Shown here piece by piece: positions 9,501-16,805 of a DNA stretch of 21,658 nucleotides. The notes beneath the pieces are model-generated. The model had not been told where the DNA came from, did not search any database, and saw only the letters and a program-made list of their open reading frames with translations. Location of the stretch: assembly GCA_007125875.1 (NCBI GenBank), contig SLCI01000069.1:1-21658 (forward strand), given 5' to 3'. How positions within the stretch are numbered: position 1 is the stretch's first letter; every line of letters starts with the position of its first letter. The translations under genes were made by a program, and so were the position numbers. This DNA comes from Kiritimatiellia bacterium (lineage in GTDB: Bacteria > Verrucomicrobiota > Kiritimatiellia > SLAD01).

Positions 9501-12500
9501 TCATCAATCAAACTGGTGAGATCGAATCGCACCGTGTAGAAGCCCGCGGTGATCGATGTAAAGGAGTAGGTACCGTCTCCGGCCGTCGTGGTCGTCATCA
9601 CAACGTTGGTCGCAGCGTCCAAGAGGTCGACCATGACACCTGCAAAACGGTTGGTCTCGGACCCGTCACGGATACTATTGCGATTGGCATCAAACCAGAC
9701 CAAACCACTCAGTTCGGCAAACGGACTGGCACCATCGATGAGAAAGTCTTGTTCCTCGACGTCATCACCATTCTCAATCTCGACTTGAATCAAGTCGGTG
9801 CCATTCGCGTCCCCATCGGCATCGTCAATAGAATCTGCCCCTGACGGCGTCGACATGAAGACAATGTAATCACCATCCGGTAGATCTTCGAACAGGTACT
9901 CGCCATTCAAATCGGTAATCGTGGATGCCACAAATTCATTCACGTTAATTTCCCCGTCACCATTGATGTCACGGTACAAGGACACCAGTACGCCGGAGAC
10001 CGGCTCGTCCGGTGCATCAAAGAGGCCATTCCCCTCGACGCCAAAGCCATCATCCTCCCAAACCGTGCCGCCTATACTGCCGACCGTGGGCTGCACATCC
10101 AACAGGAAGTCCTGTTCGACAACGCTGTTCTCATTCAAGGATACATCAATCTCAAAGAACTCATTCTCCGTATCTCCATCTGCATCCAAAATGGCCTCGG
10201 ACCCGATCGGCGTTTCCATCTCAATCCGATAGTCGCCATTGGGTAAGCCATAAAAAGTATAGGCGCCGTCAATCCGGGTGACCGTTTCCGCCACAACATT
10301 GTCTTCATCGTCTAACAAACGGATGATCACACCCGCCTGCGGCACGTTGTTGGTCGTAAATGCCTCTTCATTTTCGGCATCCCAAAAGACCGAACCATTA
10401 ATCGCATTGAAGACCCAGCGATAATCTTCAACCTCACCGTTTGAGGCTTCCCCCTGAAACGCAAGTTGAGGGATGAAGATAAACTCGTTGGTGGGGAAGA
10501 GTCGGAAGCGACTATAGAGAATCGTCGTATCGGTCAGCGACAAACTATTCTGCGGGACGTCAAAGTCGAATTCATAGACGCCATCGTTACCCGGACCTCC
10601 GTCACTAGACACGACCTCATCAAGCATAAATTCATTGGCCTGATCGAATGCGCCACTGCTGTTGAAATCGATGAACCCAAGCAACCGACCGGTACCCTCA
10701 CCAACTTCGATCTGGATGGTACCCCCACCCTCACCGTTCTGCCAAATGCCGAGGACGGTAACACCGTCATCGAAGTCATCTAAGTCGGCCATTGCCGATG
10801 GCTGGCCATTTGGCTCGGTAGATACGCCCTGTCCTAAAAACAGGTCAGCGGGGTCATTCACGGCGTGTCTGGGGCCATTGGGCAACAAGGTGCTGTAGCT
10901 CTCAGGTAAATCGCCAAAGTCATACACCAGCGTCGAAATAAACGCGAAATCAAGATTGGTAATCGTCTCATCAATTTCGACCGCTTGATAAGCCGAAACG
11001 GTGTTGCCTTGCAGGTTTTGATTGTCGACGACCAAAAATGAAGGATTCGGCGTCGAGCTATCCTCTGTCGTCAACACGATATTATTGATCGGCGCAGTCA
11101 ACGAAACAATGTAGTAAGGATTATCATCGAAGCCGTCCGGCAAGTCCGTGAAGATATAATCACCGTTCGCATCGGTAACCGTTGTGCCAACTAATGTCGT
11201 TTCGCCGGGATCAACAATCCCGTCGTCGTTCAAATCATGCCAAAGGTAGACAAAAACAGTGACGCCTGCAAAAGCGACCTCATTCGGTCCGACACCCGAG
11301 ATGTTGGCCCCATTCAATACGCCATCGATGGCATCCGGATCATCCAGGCCGACTGTACCTCGCAAACTGTTATCTCCCGCGTAGCGATACCCGAAATCGT
11401 TGTTGAGGTCACAGGCCGTGCAGGCCACCCCATCAACACTGATCACTGATCCGCCATCAATCACGATATTCGTCGTGACATTATCGAATACGCCGTCACG
11501 GTCAAACGTAGGGCTCAAGCCGGAGGGTAATGGATCCTCCGCATCATCGGTCACGACGCGGACCGAGTAGGTACCATCCCCAAGGCCGAAGAATTGATAG
11601 AACCCATCGACGTCCGTCTGCGTCGTCGCAATCAAGGTGCCATTGTCGTATAGTTCGACGGGAATAAAGGCCAAGCGGGTCTCGCCGGGATCAATTTCAT
11701 CATTACCATCAAAGTCGACCCAGAGTGTGCCGCCAATATTACCTCCCAGTAAATCATAGCCGAAATCGGCCCCCAGAAAGGCTTGGCCGATCAAGAGTTC
11801 AACCTCGGTTTGATTATCGCATCCAATCGCGAAGGGGCTCCAGCAAGGCACACCATCGGCATCTGGATCGGCAATCAGTTCACTATCCAGCAACGGATAA
11901 TCAGGTTCGCCATCATCCTGCACGACGACTACGGTGTAGTTGCCCGGCGCCAAACCAGCAAATAGATAGTTGCCATCCTCATCCGTATATTGGGAATCAA
12001 ACAGCACGCCGTCCAAATAGAGCTCAACCAAAACACCTTCAATGCCGGGCTCATTTAAGTCTTGCTGGCCATTGCGATTGGCATCCCAAAAAATGGTATC
12101 GCCGATCGCTCCCGAAGGGGCAAAACCGAAGTCGGCGAAATCATAGAAGATGTTCCAACCATTTTCGATTTCGACGAGCACGAACTCGTCGGTCGTATGG
12201 CGCCAAGGTTCACCGAAATTATCGGTCGGAATGCCGGGGTCAAAGCGACTGACCACGACGCGGTAGTTTCCATCTGGCACCTCATCAAAAAGGTAATTCC
12301 CATTGGCGTCAGTAACCGTGGTTCGAATGGTTTGATAGTTACCATCTCCGTTGACATCGGCTTGCAATGCTACCGTTACATTTGCAATGCCCGTCTCCTG
12401 TGGCCCCGCCTGAACACCATCGCCATTCAGATCCCGCCAGACGGTATCACCGATAGAGGCGAAGCCAATCGGCTGAACACCAAAATCGATATCCAAACGA

Positions 12501-15500
12501 TCATCATCAATAATTTCCACTGCAGCACGGCCATCAAGCGGGCCTTCAGGATCCGCCGTAATCACGTACACCGGCGGGAAACTAGGGGAATCCTTGTCCA
12601 TAATGACGATGTAATCACCCGGGGGGAGTTCCTCGAATAAATAATTGCCATTTCCATCGGTAACGGTGGTGGCAACTAACGGGTCTGTCGTCGGATCATA
12701 GAGACCGGTACCATCCGTATCCAGATACAGCAGCATCGTGACACCTGCTAACCCGACATCATTCGGGTCTTGAATGCCGTTTCCGTTCCAGTCAATGAAA
12801 ACGGTGTCCCCGATACTGTAAAGACCGATATCCGCATAACTAAAGTTAGCCTCTTCCTGTCCACCAGGACTCACACTAACCGTCACCTCATGCAGCGTCC
12901 CGATTCCATCCGTATCGTAGGTTGCTTCCCACTCACCGGATGCCGTCGGTAATGTGTTGGTCAGAACGATGACCGTGTAATCCCCATCAAAGTTGCCGGT
13001 GAACACATATTCTCCGTTTACATCGGTTGTGGTGCTGTCGACCAGGTTACCCAAGTCATCGCGTAGCTCCACCGTGACATTCTCGAATCTGGGTTCATTC
13101 GGATCGGGTGTCGACGTGGCACTGCGATCCACGTCATTCCAAACCGTACCGCGAATCGTGGCGTCGATATCGGTGTACCCAAAATCGGCATCCAGAATCG
13201 TATCGCCTCCGGTGGTGGAGGTGACATCCAACGAAACAATCGTTTCACTGTCGAGCACACCATCGCGCGTGAACGTGTTGATGCCGGATCCGCCGGGTAA
13301 CGTGCTCTCCAGCACCGTCACCGTGTAATCGCCACTTTCGCGCAAGCCAGCAAAGAGATAGAATCCAGTCGAGTCCGTCACATTCGTAATGGGATTCCCA
13401 TCGCCATTGCCTAAATCCACGCCTGCGGGTGGTGTGAGCACCACCGAGACACCGGGGATGCCCGGTTCGCCGGCATCTTGGTTTCCATCGCCATTTAAAT
13501 CGCTCCAAACAAAATCACCAATCATCCCAGTAGGGTTCACCACGCTGGACGCGGTTGAGGTGGCACTGTTGACCGCTGCGCCACAAGCACGAAATGCATC
13601 CACGACCACGGCGGTATTCGTCGTATCCGTCAGCACATTACCGGGCGGTTCCAACACGCGGAAGGTAACCTGAACGGAGGATGTTCCACCGGGAAAGATC
13701 GGACCAACATTGGACCAGAAAAGCTGCCCCTCATTCGGTGCGGGACCATCCGTCGACACCGAGGAAGGCATGGGATCGGCCGAGACGAAGCTCAGTATAT
13801 TGGTATCGAAGAAGTCATACAGCGGAGCTGGATTGATGGTTCGTCGGCAAGGCACCTCGATCACGCCGTCCGTTTGGACACGGAATCCGGCTTGATCTAC
13901 ACTGAATGATCGGCCAGAAGGTTGGCCGCCAGACCGCGTAGTAGAAAGTCGTATAAAAAGGTTCGAGTTCACCGGATCAAATCGATCCCAATCCCAAGTG
14001 AGTGCACCAAACACCTCCTGCGTGATCACTCCTGTCGCCGGAATCGTGTTCAAGAAGATATTTGTCGTGAAGGCGACGGCTACATCGGGATCCGAGTTTG
14101 TGCGAACTGATATGGTTAAGAAATCGCCCGCACTAAAACCAACGGCACTTGTGTATGGAATGAGAACCGACACATTGGTGATCGACGATGCATCTGGCGT
14201 CGCCGTGTATCCGCCTAACCCCATGACCCGCGATGGATTGTTGTTGAAGGTTGCCGTTGCAAATGTGCCATTCGGAGGGCCATCATAGGCATTGGGCCGA
14301 TCCGTCCATTCCGTCGTGTTGCCCGTCAGGGTCAATGATGCGACCTCGTTGGTGGCCCAGACCTCTACGGTAACGGGCACTGCATCGCCGCTGCCTGTGC
14401 CAGCATAGGTATTGATCACGGCAATGTCATAGGTAACCAAGTCTCCTTCCCACGTTTCGGCGCCACCGGTCTTTTCCAGCGCCAAATTCGGGGCAAAACC
14501 AAAGTCGACATCCTCTACGCTAACCGGATCCGGGTCCAGCCCATCTGCATCCAAATCGACCGCCTGTGTCGGCGGAATCGTCGGTGAATACCCATCGGGC
14601 AGCGCAGGATCAAAGCGGTCGACATGTACGATATAGTTTCCGTCTACCAAATTTTCAAAGGCATAATCGCCATCGGCATCGGTAAATTGTGTAGCAACGA
14701 CGATGTCATTCGGGCCGATCTCCCCATCGCCATCAACATCATAATACAACGTTACCAATATGCCGGGTAAGCCCGGCTCGTCACCGTTTTGTTCGCCGTC
14801 GCCGGTAATGCCCCCACCCACGCCGGTATCGCCAAACACCGTACCGCTGATGCTATTAAGCCCCAACAATAAGGTCGACGCATCATCGGTCAGAAATGGT
14901 AATGTATTTCCGAAGCTCAGGCCCGCCACATTGACAATTACAGGCGGCGGACTGGCACTATCCACCTCAACTTCAAACGTGACCGTACCACTCGCCGCAA
15001 CGGGCAACGGATCACTCAGCCACCATTGCAGATCAGTGACATCAGAAGCAGGAGAGGGCTCAGACAAGGTCCAAGAAGCACCATTATTGGTTGAATAGAA
15101 AACACTGTAGGCCGTAACACCGGTCGGTAACGTGTTATCCAACTCAGCACTACCTGATACATACGTGGTACCCATTGGGATCGCATCCTGCACCACCAGC
15201 GGCACGCCTTGGCTCGGCTGGCCAATCGCCACGGTACCGGCATTTGTGAAATTGATCGTGTAGGTTAACGTTCCGCCGGGGGACACTTCATCTAAGTCAA
15301 CCTCCTTCTCCAAACCGGCCGACGACGGCGTGCTGAATAGGCCTCCACCCAACGTGGCGCCGTAATCGCCATTAAACTTTTCGTTGTCGCGGCCAGAAGC
15401 CACCGCTTGATAAGGGCTAAGCTGGCTCGTACAACCCGAACGCAATGGCATAAACTCGTAAATGACCAAGCCGATACCACCGCGATTATCCGGCGGCAAA

Positions 15501-16504
15501 TTTGTGAAATAGAGCTCATCCTCCGCCACAACGACAAAATCAGGCTGTCCGCCGGACCGCTTAATCACCAATAACGTCCGCGTGCCTACTAATCGGAAAC
15601 AGGAGGGATCAAACTGGGATGGATCGCCAACGGGTTGCAACCAGGCGTTGTAGTCGGGAACTAAGTCGCCATCGTTATCAAACCCTTGATTGATATTGCC
15701 GAGATCGTACCAATAGCCCTCCGTGAAGAACGACGTACCCGGCGACCCATCGGTTGGGTTATTCGTCCATGTCGGCGCATAGATAGCCAGCAAATCGAGA
15801 TATTCCTGCGGCACCTTGTTGGCATTGTTCGGCTGGATTTTGTTGGCTTGAGCCTGCAACATATTCCGCATGAATACGGTGCGTGTAGTATCCGCAGTTA
15901 GTTCAGTTCCTTGATCGTAGGCCGTCCCCCATACATCGAAGTCCAAGAATAAGTCGTCATCAGGTTTAACGCTAGGACGATGCGTAGCAGTGCCATTTTC
16001 ATCCACCAATGGGTAGCTCACCAACCAATAGACCGCAACACATTCCCCCGGCTCGATCGTGCCAATAAAACGAGTCGCATCAGCGGTGCCCAATATCCCA
16101 CCCTCGTGCTGCAAAGCAAAAGCGCCACCGAGGGGACCGACGAGATTGGGGTGATCGTTCGGATCACTGATCGGATAAATGCCCGGGGTAGGGCTAACCC
16201 CGCCATCAAAGTCACCGATATTAGCCACCACGTTCGTGAGCGGGGTATCGCCATCATTACAGAATTTAGCGGCCAAATAGGCTGATTGCGGGCTCGTTCC
16301 AGGTTGCGACTCAATATTCGAGCGTACTACAAAGTTATAGCCGGCGATTAATTCGATCCGCAATGCCCCATCGGGATTCGTCTGGGCATACGATGAGACG
16401 GGAGACACCAAAAACAACAGGGAGGCAAGAAAGGTGATCCCCCACCGCCCCTTAAAGGAGCTAAAATAATCACAAACACAAGCCAGCATAAAAGATGCTC
16501 TCAT
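6512..16504 (-). CDS. Giant secreted protein: DUF11 and SdrD-type repeats, GEVED domain, C-terminal gingipain-like C25 protease
   Basis: 3330 residues. Start chosen at ATG 16504 because GGAGGG lies 6 nt before it and a signal peptide follows (core WGITFLASLLFLVSPVSS, cut at SYA|QT, after residue 40). Domains: unknown N-terminal region 41-395; DUF11-like about 396-535 (LEKEVD...Y.I.FTN) and 672-990; eleven SdrD/CnaB-like units starting near 550, 992, 1115, 1230, 1350, 1466, 1586, 1713, 2034, 2142 and 2263, many with Ca-binding loops such as DLNGDG and the turn DxxGxYxFxxLxxGxY; GEVED 1862-2030 ending GEVEDYRW; Fn3-like about 2389-2495; propeptide-like and beta regions 2496-2837; peptidase C25 about 2838-3186 with GRLPA near 2963, His3057 in HYTGHGN and Cys3094 in ALTCLAGRF; beta C-terminal domain to 3330. 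The intact His/Cys pair predicts an active cysteine protease. Its specificity is unknown. Confidence 0.95.
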   Translation of the reverse strand: MRASFMLACVCDYFSSFKGRWGITFLASLLFLVSPVSSYAQTNPDGALRIELIAGYNFVVRSNIESQPGTSPQSAYLAAKFCNDGDTPLTNVVANIGDFDGGVSPTPGIYPISDPNDHPNLVGPLGGAFALQHEGGILGTADATRFIGTIEPGECVAVYWLVSYPLVDENGTATHRPSVKPDDDLFLDFDVWGTAYDQGTELTADTTRTVFMRNMLQAQANKIQPNNANKVPQEYLDLLAIYAPTWTNNPTDGSPGTSFFTEGYWYDLGNINQGFDNDGDLVPDYNAWLQPVGDPSQFDPSCFRLVGTRTLLVIKRSGGQPDFVVVAEDELYFTNLPPDNRGGIGLVIYEFMPLRSGCTSQLSPYQAVASGRDNEKFNGDYGATLGGGLFSTPSSAGLEKEVDLDEVSPGGTLTYTINFTNAGTVAIGQPSQGVPLVVQDAIPMGTTYVSGSAELDNTLPTGVTAYSVFYSTNNGASWTLSEPSPASDVTDLQWWLSDPLPVAASGTVTFEVEVDSASPPPVIVNVAGLSFGNTLPFLTDDASTLLLGLNSISGTVFGDTGVGGGITGDGEQNGDEPGLPGILVTLYYDVDGDGEIGPNDIVVATQFTDADGDYAFENLVDGNYIVHVDRFDPALPDGYSPTIPPTQAVDLDADGLDPDPVSVEDVDFGFAPNLALEKTGGAETWEGDLVTYDIAVINTYAGTGSGDAVPVTVEVWATNEVASLTLTGNTTEWTDRPNAYDGPPNGTFATATFNNNPSRVMGLGGYTATPDASSITNVSVLIPYTSAVGFSAGDFLTISVRTNSDPDVAVAFTTNIFLNTIPATGVITQEVFGALTWDWDRFDPVNSNLFIRLSTTRSGGQPSGRSFSVDQAGFRVQTDGVIEVPCRRTINPAPLYDFFDTNILSFVSADPMPSSVSTDGPAPNEGQLFWSNVGPIFPGGTSSVQVTFRVLEPPGNVLTDTTNTAVVVDAFRACGAAVNSATSTASSVVNPTGMIGDFVWSDLNGDGNQDAGEPGIPGVSVVLTPPAGVDLGNGDGNPITNVTDSTGFYLFAGLRESGDYTVTVLESTLPGGSGINTFTRDGVLDSETIVSLDVTSTTGGDTILDADFGYTDIDATIRGTVWNDVDRSATSTPDPNEPRFENVTVELRDDLGNLVDSTTTDVNGEYVFTGNFDGDYTVIVLTNTLPTASGEWEATYDTDGIGTLHEVTVSVSPGGQEEANFSYADIGLYSIGDTVFIDWNGNGIQDPNDVGLAGVTMLLYLDTDGTGLYDPTTDPLVATTVTDGNGNYLFEELPPGDYIVIMDKDSPSFPPVYVITADPEGPLDGRAAVEIIDDDRLDIDFGVQPIGFASIGDTVWRDLNGDGVQAGPQETGIANVTVALQADVNGDGNYQTIRTTVTDANGNYLFDEVPDGNYRVVVSRFDPGIPTDNFGEPWRHTTDEFVLVEIENGWNIFYDFADFGFAPSGAIGDTIFWDANRNGQQDLNEPGIEGVLVELYLDGVLFDSQYTDEDGNYLFAGLAPGNYTVVVVQDDGEPDYPLLDSELIADPDADGVPCWSPFAIGCDNQTEVELLIGQAFLGADFGYDLLGGNIGGTLWVDFDGNDEIDPGETRLAFIPVELYDNGTLIATTQTDVDGFYQFFGLGDGTYSVRVVTDDAEDPLPSGLSPTFDRDGVFDNVTTNIVIDGGSVISVDGVACTACDLNNDFGYRYAGDNSLRGTVGLDDPDAIDGVLNGANISGVGPNEVAFAGVTVFVYLWHDLNDDGIVDPGETTLVGTTVTDANGDYIFTDLPDGFDDNPYYIVSLTAPINNIVLTTEDSSTPNPSFLVVDNQNLQGNTVSAYQAVEIDETITNLDFAFISTLVYDFGDLPESYSTLLPNGPRHAVNDPADLFLGQGVSTEPNGQPSAMADLDDFDDGVTVLGIWQNGEGGGTIQIEVGEGTGRLLGFIDFNSSGAFDQANEFMLDEVVSSDGGPGNDGVYEFDFDVPQNSLSLTDTTILYSRFRLFPTNEFIFIPQLAFQGEASNGEVEDYRWVFNAINGSVFWDAENEEAFTTNNVPQAGVIIRLLDDEDNVVAETVTRIDGAYTFYGLPNGDYRIEMETPIGSEAILDADGDTENEFFEIDVSLNENSVVEQDFLLDVQPTVGSIGGTVWEDDGFGVEGNGLFDAPDEPVSGVLVSLYRDINGDGEINVNEFVASTITDLNGEYLFEDLPDGDYIVFMSTPSGADSIDDADGDANGTDLIQVEIENGDDVEEQDFLIDGASPFAELSGLVWFDANRNSIRDGSETNRFAGVMVDLLDAATNVVMTTTTAGDGTYSFTSITAGFYTVRFDLTSLIDDFDVANPFAGNDRTRDSDVTLLEGVFAFTDQLLLLASESEENIDLGLQTPVPTLASIADVWGEWTGQAEVVWQADSEHHTAAYRLYRVDQVSGEETLLTPDGVAVLPFSDRPIYRVVDPAAEEGQAVTVRLEEVEIAGRIIDLGTFDVTFGAPRPVARRVAGAMPREQTTQYIQSTFSGPETSECLKVEVTREGLYAVTLESIAHGMGEDIELIRDWAQAGEIGISTEGEPVPYRFDLAGDRLIFYGRPTSNWYAENGVYWIRREAALWMQGRDAGTDSGIDHAQVTLRMREQSYPSPHRMTLPREWYYWGFVMAGVDQVIAFDLPAYHAGSVDVRVNLAGATTDDMVPNHRAHMIFNETLVDAVEFNDQEEITASFTVPETLLSAGNTLVIHNNPVPGLVHQWFTSESVEVDYRRALVPGGDAIILNVQDEDAFSAAAFEAPVVIALRDEGEPVWIEGPSEGVSFEAWLVESEDDRFVLAESAAIQELGVIPGTCTGWFMASDNRIDYLVITTRALESAAQELVDYRAAQGLRGQSVLFEELVDVFAHGIRTPEAIREFLRYAHTEWTEAPWLVVLAGGGHMDYLNRWLSVVNHIPPVMLASPEGVFASDIVLADLFGDNQHPDVALGRLPARTAGELQVMIDKIKAYEAQHGEDWHNTVVLAAGKPDAAGDFTESSERLATAAVGASISKLYRSDLGFTAMRNQLLSHFQSGAGIIHYTGHGNQSSFMNEGRNGALLGASDVNGLNNAQQPIVIALTCLAGRFDNPQSHSLAERLLNRNGGGAVAMWSSSGKSYNAPATRLGEAFYRALYDEGVSTLGLAIQRAHQQMEMDPIYGSTYLMYNLLGDPAMNLGAIEGSGHGAQGYVQWRWERFAPADLSDDSISGAHTFAHYALGNGYIEAHVGAGARGAGVGLLESVMEDEGQFVYVRWQERVNRAGVDYVLLTSTDLIHWETPQEDLEIVSQMHVLGTDMNEVIARLPFVGDRLYVRIKLLRN

Positions 16505-16510
16505 AGGTAT

Positions 16511-16516
16511 CCCTCC
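16511..16516 (-). promoter_or_regulatory. Ribosome binding site GGAGGG for the C25 protease gene
   Basis: GGAGGG on the minus strand, 6 nt before the ATG at 16504. It decides the start over the in-frame candidate 52 codons upstream at 16660, whose extra codons lie in repeat sequence and have no signal peptide. Confidence 0.85.
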
Positions 16517-16521
16517 AGAAA

Positions 16522-16537
16522 CTACCCGGTCGGGTAG
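16522..16537 (-). promoter_or_regulatory. Inverted repeat in the leader, just before the RBS
   Basis: CTACCCG / CGGGTAG are perfect 7-bp arms around two bases. As RNA this could be a 6-bp stem with a GACC loop, ending 5 nt before the Shine-Dalgarno sequence. It could be an operator or an RNA element affecting ribosome access. Role not shown. Confidence 0.5.
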
Positions 16538-16551
16538 CGAAAACGAACTAA

Positions 16552-16586
16552 TCGCGGAGACTGACAAAAATGTCGCGATCTGACAA
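16552..16586. promoter_or_regulatory. Paired TCGCG and CTGACAA boxes upstream of the C25 protease gene
   Basis: TCGCG occurs at 16552 and 16573, and CTGACAA at 16561 and 16580, so a composite box is present twice about 20 bp (two helical turns) apart. On the minus strand CTGACAA reads TTGTCAG, which also resembles a -35 element, but I find no convincing -10 at the right distance. Candidate operator or promoter only. Confidence 0.3.
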
Positions 16587-16595
16587 GTCTGATAA

Positions 16596-16670
16596 CAGCT
16601 TCCAATATCTCTCGGTCGATTCTCCGAGAACGGGACGGAGCCCTCTCCCAGACACCACACTTCCCAGAAT
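16596..16670 (+). repeat. REP-like element C: degenerate copy of element A
   Basis: 16596-16640 aligns without gaps to 6045-6089 (35 of 45 equal, with shared ATTCTCC and ACGGAG). The stem beside the loop is only GGG/CCC (16632-16634, 16641-16643), with a further GAGA/TCTC pairing past a two-base bulge. The later CCCAGAAT...CTGTGAGTA resembles the right flank of elements A and B after an insertion. Confidence 0.65.
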
Positions 16671-16715
16671 CAAACTGTGAGTAGGCTATCAATGGCCAGA
16701 AATGGCCACAAGGTG

Positions 16716-16780
16716 TCGAGGTGGGTATATTTGGGGTACACCGACCACGCTATGTCATCTCGCTTCCGTGCGATTTCAAC
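16716..16780 (+). repeat. Dispersed 65-bp repeat, copy 2
   Basis: Gap-free partner of 5948-6012 in the same orientation. The two copies lie on either side of the 10-kb protease gene, about 10.8 kb apart. Confidence 0.75.
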
Positions 16781-16805
16781 GCCGACTGCGTGAAGATGCT
16801 TGGGC

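Larger units (their letters stand above)
16505..16805. other. 302-bp gap between nuclease gene and protease gene
   Basis: Holds the protease RBS, an inverted repeat, paired boxes, a degenerate REP-like element, a 10-bp tandem pair (AATGGCCAGA AATGGCCACA, 16691-16710) and the second copy of the 65-bp dispersed repeat. No gene fits here and no clear terminator follows the nuclease stop at 16806. Confidence 0.7.

Noticed and set aside
12062..12640. 192-codon plus-strand frame
   Set aside because: Antisense shadow of the SdrD repeat region, whose Asp/Gly-rich codons rarely give stops on the other strand.
16505..16660. 52-codon N-terminal extension of the C25 protease gene
   Set aside because: It lies across the REP-like element C and the leader hairpin, has no Shine-Dalgarno, and places the signal peptide internally. 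Its start (GEGSVPF) is the translation of the repeat.
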